DNA of 36,620 nucleotides, from positions 1 to 36,620 of the forward strand of contig NZ_WJPK01000007.1 of the NCBI RefSeq assembly GCF_009649685.1, given 5' to 3'. The notes beneath the pieces are model-generated. The model was not told the origin of the DNA. It ran no database searches and saw only the letters and a program-made list of their open reading frames with translations. Position numbers and translations under genes: made by a program. Numbering within the stretch: position 1 is the stretch's first letter; every line of letters begins with the position of its first letter. This DNA is from Flavobacteriaceae bacterium EG-1 (GTDB taxonomy: Bacteria; Bacteroidota; Bacteroidia; Flavobacteriales; Flavobacteriaceae). Shown in pieces: positions 18,147 to 28,600 of the stretch.

Positions 18147-18679
18147 TTATATTTCGATAACTATCAATTTGAACTTTTTCGTTCTTAATAATTTAGAAAT
18201 CAATTTAAAATAGTATTTATGTTTACTCCTTTAAAGCAATTAAATTACTGATTGAAAATTTGTTTTTTTTGATGGTTTGTTACCACAAAAGTGTAGGAAT
18301 TCTAGGGTTTCGGGGAATGGTTTAAATAGTTACATGGCTAAGATATATATTCGCCTTAAGTCACACAATTGAATCATTTAAATATGTGAATGAACTCATT
18401 CGAAAATGAATGTTCTTTTTTTTCACAAGTTGTTTTATCATAATGTTTATAGGGTTTTAAAGGTTTTTTATTTTTAAAAATAGCTTCAATAATTATTATT
18501 TTTGCTTTAAATTAAAGCTCGATTAAATCCTTATAAAACCGACTAAATTCAAACCTGTTTTTAATAGTAAAAAAGATACAATTTAACGTATTTGTTAATT
18601 AGCGTCTTATTATTTATACGTGCACTTACATTTAGCTGTACTAATAATGAAAAATAGCTGTATTTATTTTATGACATTT
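18147..18679. other. 533-bp intergenic region between NRPS and polysaccharide genes
   Basis: Very AT-rich, with no convincing coding frame on either strand. It must hold the promoter of the phosphohexose transferase gene and the end of the NRPS transcript. Visible elements are a direct repeat of TAGCTGTA (18633-18640 and 18655-18662, spaced exactly 22 bp), inverted ACGTAT/ATACGT (18586-18591 and 18616-18621), and a hairpin followed by eight T on the plus strand (18392-18423). There is also a weak minus-strand promoter-like pair: TTG as the complement of 18581-18579, then CAGGTTTG as the complement of 18557-18550. Confidence 0.5.
18392..18423 (+). terminator. Terminator-like hairpin with oligo-T, plus-strand orientation
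   Basis: GAA (18392-18394) and CATTC (18397-18401) pair with GAATG and TTC (18408-18415) across a 6-nt loop, with a 2-nt bulge, and eight T follow. The polarity is right for a plus-strand transcript, yet both flanking genes are on the minus strand. It either ends an unrecognised plus-strand RNA or is a chance fold in AT-rich DNA. Confidence 0.25.
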
Positions 18680-21600
18680 TTATTTTAAATTTCTGATGTC
18701 TAATATGCTTTGTAATGTTTGTGCGTTGGTTTTTGCATAAGGAGCTATAAGCATATTTAAGTGATGTCCTTCAACATTATGTACTGTTACACCATCTAAA
18801 GCAACTTCATTCCATCCTAAATGGATAGGGTCATGTAAATAGTATATTTTTTCTTCAGCTCGTAATAAATCAATGTGTGTATCCGTTGGTTCAATATGGT
18901 ATTGGTTCATTATTTTAAATACACGTTTATCTATTTTAGTGTGTCCATTACTTTCTAATTTGTCTTCACCATTAAATTTATTTACACCACGGAATAATTC
19001 ATTAAATTTTCTAGTTGTATGAAATTTTAAATCACTCCAACTCCTAGTCATTTCTTTTAATAAAATGGTTAATCGCTCTAGATGATACCCCGTATTTGCT
19101 ATTTTTTTACCAATAAAGGTATTGTAATTGAAATGAGGCTCTAAATAGGTGTCAAGAATGGCAATCATGTTAACATGTTTCCCCATTTTTTTTAATTGTT
19201 TAGCCATTTCATAAGCAATATAACCTCCTAAAGAGTAGCCAGCTAAAGCATACGGTCCTTCTGGGTATGCTGCTATAATTTCTGATACGTATTTAGAGGC
19301 GATTTCTTCAATAGTTGGTAGATTTCCTTTGCTTGGAAGTATTTGTTGCCCTTGAATACCATACACAGGTTGGTCATCGTCAAGTTGGCTAGCAATTTCG
19401 TTAAAAATTAACACATTCAGACCTGCTCCATGTACTATGAAAAGGGGAGTTTTGTTTCCTTCAGGTTTAATTGGAATAATAACGTTGTTGGTTTTTATTT
19501 CTATTCCAGAATCTAATAGTTTTGCCAATTCTTTAATTGTGGAATGCTCAAAAAGTGTAGCTAATGGCAATCTTTTTCCTGTGTATTCTTCTATTAGGGT
19601 CATTACTCTTACTGCAATAATTGAATGGCCACCCAGTTCAAAAAAGTTGCTGTTTATATTAATATTTTCAATTTCAAGAGATTCTTCCCATATTTTTGAA
19701 ATTAATTTTTCATTTTTAGTGTTTGGTGCACCAGATTTAGAATGTTCGTCATTAGAATTTTTTGTTTCCATTAAAGACTTCCTATCGATTTTACCGCTAG
19801 GAGTTTTTGGCAATTCTTCTAATACATTAAATTCTTGTGGAATATAATGAGGTGGTAAGTTTAAATGAAGAGCTTTTCTCCAAATATGTATTTGATAGTC
19901 TTCATTGTCTAAATCATATGTTGGAACTATATATGTAACAAGTCTATTTAATTTTGCGACTACTACGGCACTTTTAATTCCATCTAAATCGGTTAGAGCA
20001 TTTTCAATCTCACCAGGTTCAATACGATAGCCTCTTATTTTAATTTGATGATCTACACGCCCTAAACATTGTATTTCTCCGTTAGGTAATAATTTTCCTA
20101 GGTCACCAGATTTATATAGTTTTTTAAATTTTTCACTAAATGGATTTGCGATAAAAAGCTTTTCATTAAGCTCAGGTCTATTATGATAACCTAATGTCAT
20201 ACCAGCACCAGCTATACAAATTTCACCAATTTTACCTGGAGCTACGAGTTTGTTTTTGTCATCTAAAAGGTAAACTTCCATATTAGCAATTGGCTTACCA
20301 ATTGTAATTAAATCATCGTTTCTATTAATTTTTTTAATAATTGACCAAACTGTAGTTTCAGTAGGACCATAAATATTCCAAAGCTCATTACAACGATCTA
20401 GCAATTGATTTGCAAGTTGATTTGTTAATGCTTCACCACCACATAAGGCTTTAATTGGTAAAGCTTGGTTCCAACCAACATCTATTAGCATTTGCCAAGT
20501 GGTTGGTGTTGCTTGAAAAGTTGTTATGTTTTCTGATTTTAAGAAGTCCAGTAATAAACGACCATCTCTGGCTAGTTCATCATCTGCAAGAATAATTGTG
20601 GCACCTGTAATTAGTGGTAAGAAGAGCTCTAAAAAGACTGGGTCAAAAGACATGGAGGTTATAGATAGCATACGATCATTCTCATTCAAACCTGGCTCAT
20701 TAACCATACTACATAAAAAGTTTACTAAACTTTTATGATTCGCGCGTACTCCTTTGGGTTTACCTGTTGAGCCTGAAGTGTATATTTGATACGCTAATGT
20801 ATTTGGATTTACAGGTATGCTTATCGTAGTTGAAGGGTATTTTTTAGCAGATTTTAGCGCATCTTCAATAAATATATTTTCCACAGATGTGGCAAGTGCA
20901 TTAGAAATTTCTTTAGAGGTAATTAAAAGTTTGGCCTCAGAATCTTTTAACATGTATTCTAGCCTAGTTTCTGGGTATTTAGGGTCTAGAGGCACGAAAC
21001 CAGCACTACATTGTAGAATAGCTAATAAAACAATGGGTAATTCTGCGCAACGTGGTAAAGAGACCCCTACTAAATCTCCTGGTTTTACACCAAAATCATT
21101 TAAATAATGTGATAGTTGATTAACTTGGCTCTGTAAATTTTCATATGAAATTTCACTTTTACGATATATTAAAGCTGTTTTACTAGGTGTTTTTAGTACT
21201 TGTTTCTTAATTAAATCTGATAATGCCAATGTTGAAGTCTCAGCACTTGTATTATTAAGTGCTTCATAATGGTTTGTGTGGTCTTTGAATGTTACCTTGG
21301 TTATTGATTTATCTGGGTTGGCAACTAATTCCTTAATGAGGTTTTGAAAAGAGAACATCATCTCTTTTATGGTTTCGGGTTTAAACAATGCAGTATTGTA
21401 TGACCATTCAAAAACTAGTCCATCTGCATCACCACTTGCATTTAAGAATATTTCAAAAGTCTCATATTCTCTAGGATTACTAATTAAATCAAAATTAAGA
21501 CCATCAAAGTGTACACCGTCGGTCATGCCTAAATCAATATTGAAAACAACAGGTACTAAAGGCACTCTTGAAGCATCTCTAGCAATAGCTATTTTTTGGA

Positions 21601-22681
21601 GCAAATGACCCACGCTAAATTGTTGGTAATCATAAGCATCAAAGAGTTCTTTTTTGCGTTGTATTAAATAAGAGTTAAATGTAGTTTTAGAATTAAGTTT
21701 ACTACGCAAAGGTAAAATGTTAACACAATGCCCTACTAAATGCATTTTTCCAACAGCTGATTGTCCAGCTGCAGGTAGTCCTACAACGATATCTTCTTGA
21801 TTTGTAAGTTGATGCAAAAATACTTCAAAACTGGCCAAAAGAGTAGAAACTAAACTACTTCCTACTTTTACTCCTGTTTTTTTTAAGGAATTTAGCACAT
21901 CGGAATCCATTGAAAAATCCAGCCGCTCACTTTTAAATTCTCGTTGGGCAGGACGAGGGAAATCAGTAGGTAAATCTACTACTGGTACTTTGTTTTTGTA
22001 TTGGTTTACCCAAAATTCTACAACTTTATTGTAATCATTACTATTGATGTATGTTTGTTGTTCATCGGCATAGCTACAAAAACTAACTGGTTGAGGTAAG
22101 CTAGGAGTTTCATTAGTAGCATATGAAGAATACAAAGCACTTAATTCTTGAAGCATAATGCCTAAAGACCAACCATCACAAATAATGTGGTGTGCTGTAA
22201 GAATAAACAAATGCTCTTTGTTTTTTGTTTTTATTAATCCAAGTTTTAATAAAGGTCCTTTATTAAGATCAAACAAATAGTTAGCATCAGCTTTTAAATA
22301 TTCAGATGTAGCCAAATCTTTTAAGTCATCTTCTAGATTACTTAAATCTAAAAATTGAATTTCAATTTCTATTTGTTTAAAAATGGTCATAAAACGACCG
22401 TCAGTACTAAAAACAGAACGTAATGATTCATGACGTTGAACTAAAGTTTGAACTGCTCGTTCTATTGCATTGATATTTAAATCGCCTTGCAGTATAAGTG
22501 AAATAGACTCATTATAAGCTTTGTTAGCATTGGTTCCACTTATTTTACAACCCGTCCAAATTTCTTCTTGAGAAGGAGTAGTGCAGACAACACGTTCAAT
22601 TTTTGGACCAGAAAATGGATTAAAATCTGTTGTTTTATCTGTGCTATTAAATACTGGTTCAGTTTGGTTTTTTTGTGTCAT
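18680..22681 (-). CDS. Nonribosomal peptide synthetase, terminal module C-A-T-TE
   Basis: A 1333-residue single-module NRPS. The condensation domain (about 30-470) has HHIICDG at 164-170, with the catalytic second His at 165. The adenylation domain (about 480-970) has YTSGSTGKPKG (634-644), NIYGPTET (769-776) and Lys964 in SGKID. By aligning to GrsA I read the pocket residues as D-P-L-Q-C-G-I-V-W-K, closest to glycine-type codes such as DILQLGLIWK; this is tentative. The thiolation domain has Ser1020 in GGHS. The C-terminal thioesterase (about 1075-1333) has GYSLGG (Ser1150), Asp1177 in ILDTY and a His in GHH (1306-1307), a complete triad. The start overlaps the stop of the upstream megasynthase by 4 bp (ATGA). 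The module should couple the upstream beta-amino acyl chain to its own amino acid and release the product. Confidence 0.95.
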   Translation of the reverse strand: MTQKNQTEPVFNSTDKTTDFNPFSGPKIERVVCTTPSQEEIWTGCKISGTNANKAYNESISLILQGDLNINAIERAVQTLVQRHESLRSVFSTDGRFMTIFKQIEIEIQFLDLSNLEDDLKDLATSEYLKADANYLFDLNKGPLLKLGLIKTKNKEHLFILTAHHIICDGWSLGIMLQELSALYSSYATNETPSLPQPVSFCSYADEQQTYINSNDYNKVVEFWVNQYKNKVPVVDLPTDFPRPAQREFKSERLDFSMDSDVLNSLKKTGVKVGSSLVSTLLASFEVFLHQLTNQEDIVVGLPAAGQSAVGKMHLVGHCVNILPLRSKLNSKTTFNSYLIQRKKELFDAYDYQQFSVGHLLQKIAIARDASRVPLVPVVFNIDLGMTDGVHFDGLNFDLISNPREYETFEIFLNASGDADGLVFEWSYNTALFKPETIKEMMFSFQNLIKELVANPDKSITKVTFKDHTNHYEALNNTSAETSTLALSDLIKKQVLKTPSKTALIYRKSEISYENLQSQVNQLSHYLNDFGVKPGDLVGVSLPRCAELPIVLLAILQCSAGFVPLDPKYPETRLEYMLKDSEAKLLITSKEISNALATSVENIFIEDALKSAKKYPSTTISIPVNPNTLAYQIYTSGSTGKPKGVRANHKSLVNFLCSMVNEPGLNENDRMLSITSMSFDPVFLELFLPLITGATIILADDELARDGRLLLDFLKSENITTFQATPTTWQMLIDVGWNQALPIKALCGGEALTNQLANQLLDRCNELWNIYGPTETTVWSIIKKINRNDDLITIGKPIANMEVYLLDDKNKLVAPGKIGEICIAGAGMTLGYHNRPELNEKLFIANPFSEKFKKLYKSGDLGKLLPNGEIQCLGRVDHQIKIRGYRIEPGEIENALTDLDGIKSAVVVAKLNRLVTYIVPTYDLDNEDYQIHIWRKALHLNLPPHYIPQEFNVLEELPKTPSGKIDRKSLMETKNSNDEHSKSGAPNTKNEKLISKIWEESLEIENININSNFFELGGHSIIAVRVMTLIEEYTGKRLPLATLFEHSTIKELAKLLDSGIEIKTNNVIIPIKPEGNKTPLFIVHGAGLNVLIFNEIASQLDDDQPVYGIQGQQILPSKGNLPTIEEIASKYVSEIIAAYPEGPYALAGYSLGGYIAYEMAKQLKKMGKHVNMIAILDTYLEPHFNYNTFIGKKIANTGYHLERLTILLKEMTRSWSDLKFHTTRKFNELFRGVNKFNGEDKLESNGHTKIDKRVFKIMNQYHIEPTDTHIDLLRAEEKIYYLHDPIHLGWNEVALDGVTVHNVEGHHLNMLIAPYAKTNAQTLQSILDIRNLK

Positions 22682-25600
22682 AATTTTATTTTGACATATG
22701 ATCCTTTTTTCTTTTTATCAGAAATAAACCAAGCAGGATTTCCTGATTTGTCAATACCCAACCTAGCTCCTAATACGGGTGGTTTGTTTAGTACGGCTGA
22801 AAGTGGTTTAGAATTTAATTTAGAAGAGCAATTTGTTGTAGTTTTTTGAAAAAAACCTGCGGTCATCATTTCCTCAAGGCTATCTAAAATGGCCTTAATT
22901 AAGATGTTAATGTCATCCGTTGTGTAAGCAGTAGTTATAAAACATGGAAAACCATCCCAAATATGTATTCCTTTTTCTCTTAATAGAACAAATAATAATT
23001 CTGAATAAGGAATTTCTTCTTTAAAATTTAGTCGCCATAACGAACTAAAATGTGTTATTTCTAAAGGCAGATTTCGGTGATGGAATTCTAAATTTAGTTC
23101 TGCTGCCAAATTAGTTGTTAGTATAGTAAGATTTTCTTGAAGTTTAGGTCCTTGTTCCTTCATGTGTAGTAAAGATGCCTTTGAAGCTGCAAGAGCAAGA
23201 GGGTGACGAACAAATGTTCCTGCAAAATAGGTTACACCTACTTCAGGATAGGAATCATCACCATACTGCCAATTACCGCCATCTAAGGCATCCATGTATT
23301 CTTGTTTGCCCAAAATTGCACCTATAGATAGTCCACCCCCAATTACCTTACCATAAGTAGCTAAATCAGCTTTAATGTTAAAAAGTGCTTGAAATCCACC
23401 TGGATGTACCCTAAAACCAGTTATTACTTCATCAAAAATAAGCGCCGATTTAGATTCGGTAGTTATTTTCCTAATTTCTTGAATAAATTCGATGGGTTGA
23501 AATTCGGGTCTTCTAGATTGTACTGGTTCTACTAAAACGGCGGCTAATTCATGTGCTCTTTCCTTTATTATTTGAAGGCTTTCCGCAGTTCCGTATTCTA
23601 AAATCAACATATTTTGAACTGCCTCTGGAAGAATGCCGGCCGCTGCTGGGAAAGTTCTTAGTTTTTTAGATCCACGGACAATACCTTCATCATTAATGCC
23701 ATGATATGATCTTGAAAAAGCAACTATAAGCGAACGACCTGTTACGGTACGAGCAATACGCATTGCACCTAAAACAGCTTCTGATCCAGTATTGCAAAGT
23801 GCGGCTCTATCATGATTAGTAAATTCGCAAAGTAATTTACATACTTCTCCTGCTAACGGGTGTTGTGGGCCAACTTCGTAACCTAAATCTATTTGATTTT
23901 TTAGTGCTTCGGTTACAAATTTTGGTTGATGTCCAAAGATACAAGAGCCAAATCCATTGAGTGCATCTATATATTCATTGCCATCTAAATCCCATAACCG
24001 GTTACCTGAAGATTTTTCTATAACCAAAGGATATATCAATTCTTTAGTTAGCGGTTTAAAGCCTGAAACTACTCTTGGGTCAGCCATAAAGGCCCTATTA
24101 TTTTGTGATGAATTTTTGCTATTTATAGTTTTACTATTATATTTTTTAACTAAGTCTTCAAGAAAGCTCATTTGAGAATCATTCAAATCTGTCGATTTTT
24201 TTTCGATTCGAGGTGCTGCACCAAAAGGCTTTTTGTGTTCTATTTTTTCCTCATCTGAAAGAATAGCTGTTGAGGGTATTTGTTTTGAAAGCTTTTCAGG
24301 TGTTTTGTTTATGTTTGTGTTTGACGATGAGTTGGTTGTTGAAGCCGTGTTTGTACCACCTTGTAAAAGTTCAACTTGTTTGCCTAAGAGTTGTAATTGT
24401 TGAGCAATTAAACCTAAAGCTGTATTACTGTTATTCGTAGTATTGTGGTTTGCAATAGGGGTATTGAGTTCAGGTGAAGCTTCAGTTAATGGTGCTGGAG
24501 TTTCTATTGGTGTTGGTGCTAAAACATCAACAGGTAAATTCTTATCCAAATGCTCGGCTAAAAGGTTTGGAGTGCCAAATTCTTCATTTAATTGGCGAAA
24601 AGTAATAGGAATTTTGAATTCATTTTTACATGTAAGTGCAATTTGTGTAAGAATTAATGAATCTAATCCTAATTCTAGAAAGCTATAATTGATGTCAGAG
24701 TCTTCAAGTTCAATTCCAGAAGCGTTTGCAATTAATTCTGAAATTTTATTTAGAATAATCGGTTTTCTCATTGGTGCAATGTTATTAATGGTTTGTTCAA
24801 TTCCATTGGTTTGAACCACAGTAGGTTTATCTGTTTTTATATTTTGAGTCGGTTGTTTAGTAATAATTGGGTCTACCCAGCAGTGCTTTCGATCAAACGA
24901 ATAAGATGGTAATCGTAATTTTTTTCTTGATTGTCCTTTGTAAAAAGCGGTCCAGTTTGGTTCAATTCCATTTAGCCATAATTGGCCTAACGCATTTAGT
25001 AGTTCGGAATATGAATCCTGATGCTTTTTAGGTATAGCCAAACTAGAAATTACGGGTTTCAATTTCGCAGCTTTCTTTTGACATGTAAGTGTGGTAAGGG
25101 CTTTTCCTGGCCCCACTTCAAGTAATAATACATCTTCTAAATCTAATATTGTATCTATAGCCTGAGAAAAACAAACGGTTGATCGCAAATGATCACTCCA
25201 ATATGTTGGACTTGTTGCCTCCTTGTCTGAAAGCCATTTGCCAGTAACTGTTGAAACAATTGGTATTTTGGGTTTGTTTAGTTGAATTTTATCAACTTCA
25301 TCATTAAAAGTATCAAGCACCGGATCCATCATTGTAGAATGGAATGCATGACTAGTTGCAAGTAATTGATAGGGTGTTTTTTGTTCTTTAAGAACTAAAA
25401 TAAAATTATTAATATCCGTATCTATCCCAGAAACCACACATAATCTGTCCGAATTTATTGCTGCTATTGATAAACCCTCAGGGAGTATTTTGATTAATTC
25501 ATTTTTTGTAAGTCGAACTGTTAGCATACTACCTCCTGGAAGCTCGCTAACTAAGCGACCACGTGTAGCTATTAAATGTAGCGCATCTTCTAAGTTGAAT

Positions 25601-28600
25601 ATACCGGCCAAATGTGCGGCAACAAATTCTCCTATACTATGACCACAAATTACGGTAGGCTTTATGTTCCAACTTAGCCATAATTGTGCAAGTGCATATT
25701 CAATTACAAACAGAGCTGGTTGGGTAAACTTTGTATCTTTTAGTTTGTTCTCAGCATCTGTGGTATTTTCTTCTGGAAAAATAATTTCTCGAATATCTAT
25801 TTCAATGTTTTTGAGCAGTATTTCTGCACAAGTATCAACTGCATTTCTAAATACAATTTCATTCTCATAAAGAGCTCTCCCCATTTGTAAATATTGAGCT
25901 CCCTGACCCGGGAATAGAAAAACTATTTCATTAGGTATTTCTTTAAGAATATTCGAAGTAGTACTTGTTTTTTCGTTATTTAATAGTAGTTCAGTTGCCT
26001 CTTTGTTCGATTTAGCTAATATGAAACTTCTATGAATAAAATCATCCCTTGTCATATTTAGCGTATAAGATACATCGGCAAGTTGATTAACTGAATTCGA
26101 CTTAATATAAGCTCCTAATTTTTGTTTGTAATCAATTAAACTGTTTTCAGTTTTAGCAGACCATGGTAAAATCTGTAATGGCCTACCAGAATCAGATTCT
26201 TTGGGCTCCATCACAAACTCTTCAACAACAAGGTGCACGTTTGTTCCTCCTACGCCAAAAGAACTTATTCCAGCTCTTCTTAATTCAGATTCAGATTTCC
26301 ATTCGAAAAGTTCATTATTTACATAAAATGGACTGTTTTTAAAGTCAATATTAGGGTTGGGTTTTGAGTATCCTAATGAAGCCGGTATTTGTCGATGATT
26401 CATTGATAATATTGTCTTTATCACACCGGCTACACCTGCACCAGCAGTACAATGTCCCATGTTGCTTTTAACAGAACCAATAGCGCAATATCCATTTTTT
26501 TCTTGTGTGCCAAAGGCTAAATTGAGTCCTTCCATTTCAATAGGATCACCTAATGGTGTAGCCGTACCATGTGTTTCAACATAGCTTATTGATGATGCAG
26601 AAACATTGGCATCATTTAGGGCTCTTGAAATGGCATCTGCTTGTCCTTCTATACTTGGTGCTGTAAAACTTCCTTTACCACCACCATCATTATTAATACC
26701 AACACCCTTAATTACTCCATAAATATGGTCGCCATCTTTTTTAGCAGCATTCAAACTTTTAAGTAGAATTACACCAGCACCATCACTAAAAACAGTTCCT
26801 TTGGCATTGGCGTCAAAAGAACGACAATGTCCGTCTGAACTCAACATAGAACCTTCTTGATAAAGGTGACCACTATTAATAGGTGCAGTTAAACTAGAAC
26901 CTCCAGCTAATGCTATGTTGCATTGTCCGTTTCTTATTGCCTCTACTGCTTCTGCAATGGCGAGTAATGACGTTGAACATGCAGAATGAACACTTACTGC
27001 TGGGCCTTTTAAATTTAAATGATAGGCGGTTCTTGATGCGATATAATCTTTTTCATTTACTGTATTAACCAGCAAATGTCCAATCTGATTTATTAACTCT
27101 TTGTTAGGTAATATGTTATTTTTATAATAAGTGTTTGTTCCAGTTCCAGCATAAACACCTATACTTCCTTTATAGTGTTTAGGAAGATGACCGCTTTCTT
27201 CTAATGCTTCCCATGCAATTTCTAGAAACAAGCGTTGTTGAGGATCCATCGCTTCTGCTAATTTTGGATTAATGCCAAAAAAACGAGCATCAAACTTTTT
27301 TGCGGAAGGCACAACACCACGGGCACCAACATATAAAGGGTCATTTCTTAAATATTCGGGAATGGCATTATCTAATTCTTCAGGACTAAAAAATGAAATC
27401 GTTTCTTCACCATTTCGCAACACTTCCCAGAATTGGTCAATCGTTAAAGCGCCAGGGAAACGAGCTGCCATACCAATAATTGCAACATCTTTATTATTTG
27501 GGTGAGTTTTTATATCATTATGAAGTTTCGGTTTATCTAATACTTCAGATACTGATTGTATAGCGTTGGATAAGCTAGCAATGGTAGGATGTTGATATAT
27601 TTTTGTAACCGGTACTTTCAGATTTAATTGTTTTCGAAATTGAGTGGCAACTTTTTGTGTTAGGAGTGACGTGCCACCCATTTCAAAAAAGTTATCATCT
27701 GTTCCTATAGTGGGAATTTGAAGAAGTTCACTCCAAATTTTTGCAATATTTATTTCTAATGTGGTTCGAGGTTTTTTATATAATGGGGCTGATTCGGGTC
27801 GTACATATACTGGTTTCGGAAGTTTTTTTAAATCTATTTTACCATTTATAGTCACTGGAAATTCATCAACCCACATAAAAATAGAAGGTATTGCGTAATC
27901 GGGTAAGATTTCATCTAGTTTTGCACGAACCTCAAGTGTATCCTTTATAGTGTTTTTTGATTGTAAATATGCAACTAGTTTTGGTTCTTTACCGATAGCG
28001 TCACTTACAATAACAGCTGATTTTTTAATAGCGTCAAGTTGACTTAAAACGGATTCTATTTCACCTAATTCTATGCGATGACCTCTTACTTTTACTTGCT
28101 TGTCTTTACGCCCTAGACATTGTATTTGTCCATTTGGAAGTAATTTCCCCAAATCACCTGATAAGTATAATTTATTATTTGAACTAAGATTAAATGGATT
28201 AGTGATAAAAAATTCACTAGTTAGTTTAGGACGATTTAAATATCCTAAAGAAACTCCATCTCCACCTATTACTATTTCGCCAACTTCACCTTCATTTACG
28301 TAATTTCTATTTTCGTCTAATAAATGAATCTGTGTATTGGCTACTGGTTTTCCAATGGAAATTGGATTGTCAGTTTCGTTAATTTTTGTTAGTATAGAAC
28401 AAACGGTAGTCTCTGTTGGACCATATATATTCCACACTTCACTACAGCGGCCAAGTAGTTCATTCGCTAAACTTTTGGGTACTGGTTCACCACCGATTAA
28501 TGCTTTTAGTTTTAGAGGTTTTTTCCACCCAGAATCTATTAGTATTTGCCATATACTAGGTGTGCCCCACATAACGGTAATGCCTTCCTGTAAAGCCATT

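Noticed and set aside
19437-19847. Plus-strand frame of 136 codons
   Set aside because: Antisense to the end of the adenylation domain, the carrier domain and the start of the thioesterase of the NRPS; no independent support.
24170-24560. Ser/Thr/Asn-rich segment in the megasynthase as a possible frameshift or extra domain
   Set aside because: The reading frame is continuous and the segment fits a flexible linker between the second carrier and the aminotransferase domain.
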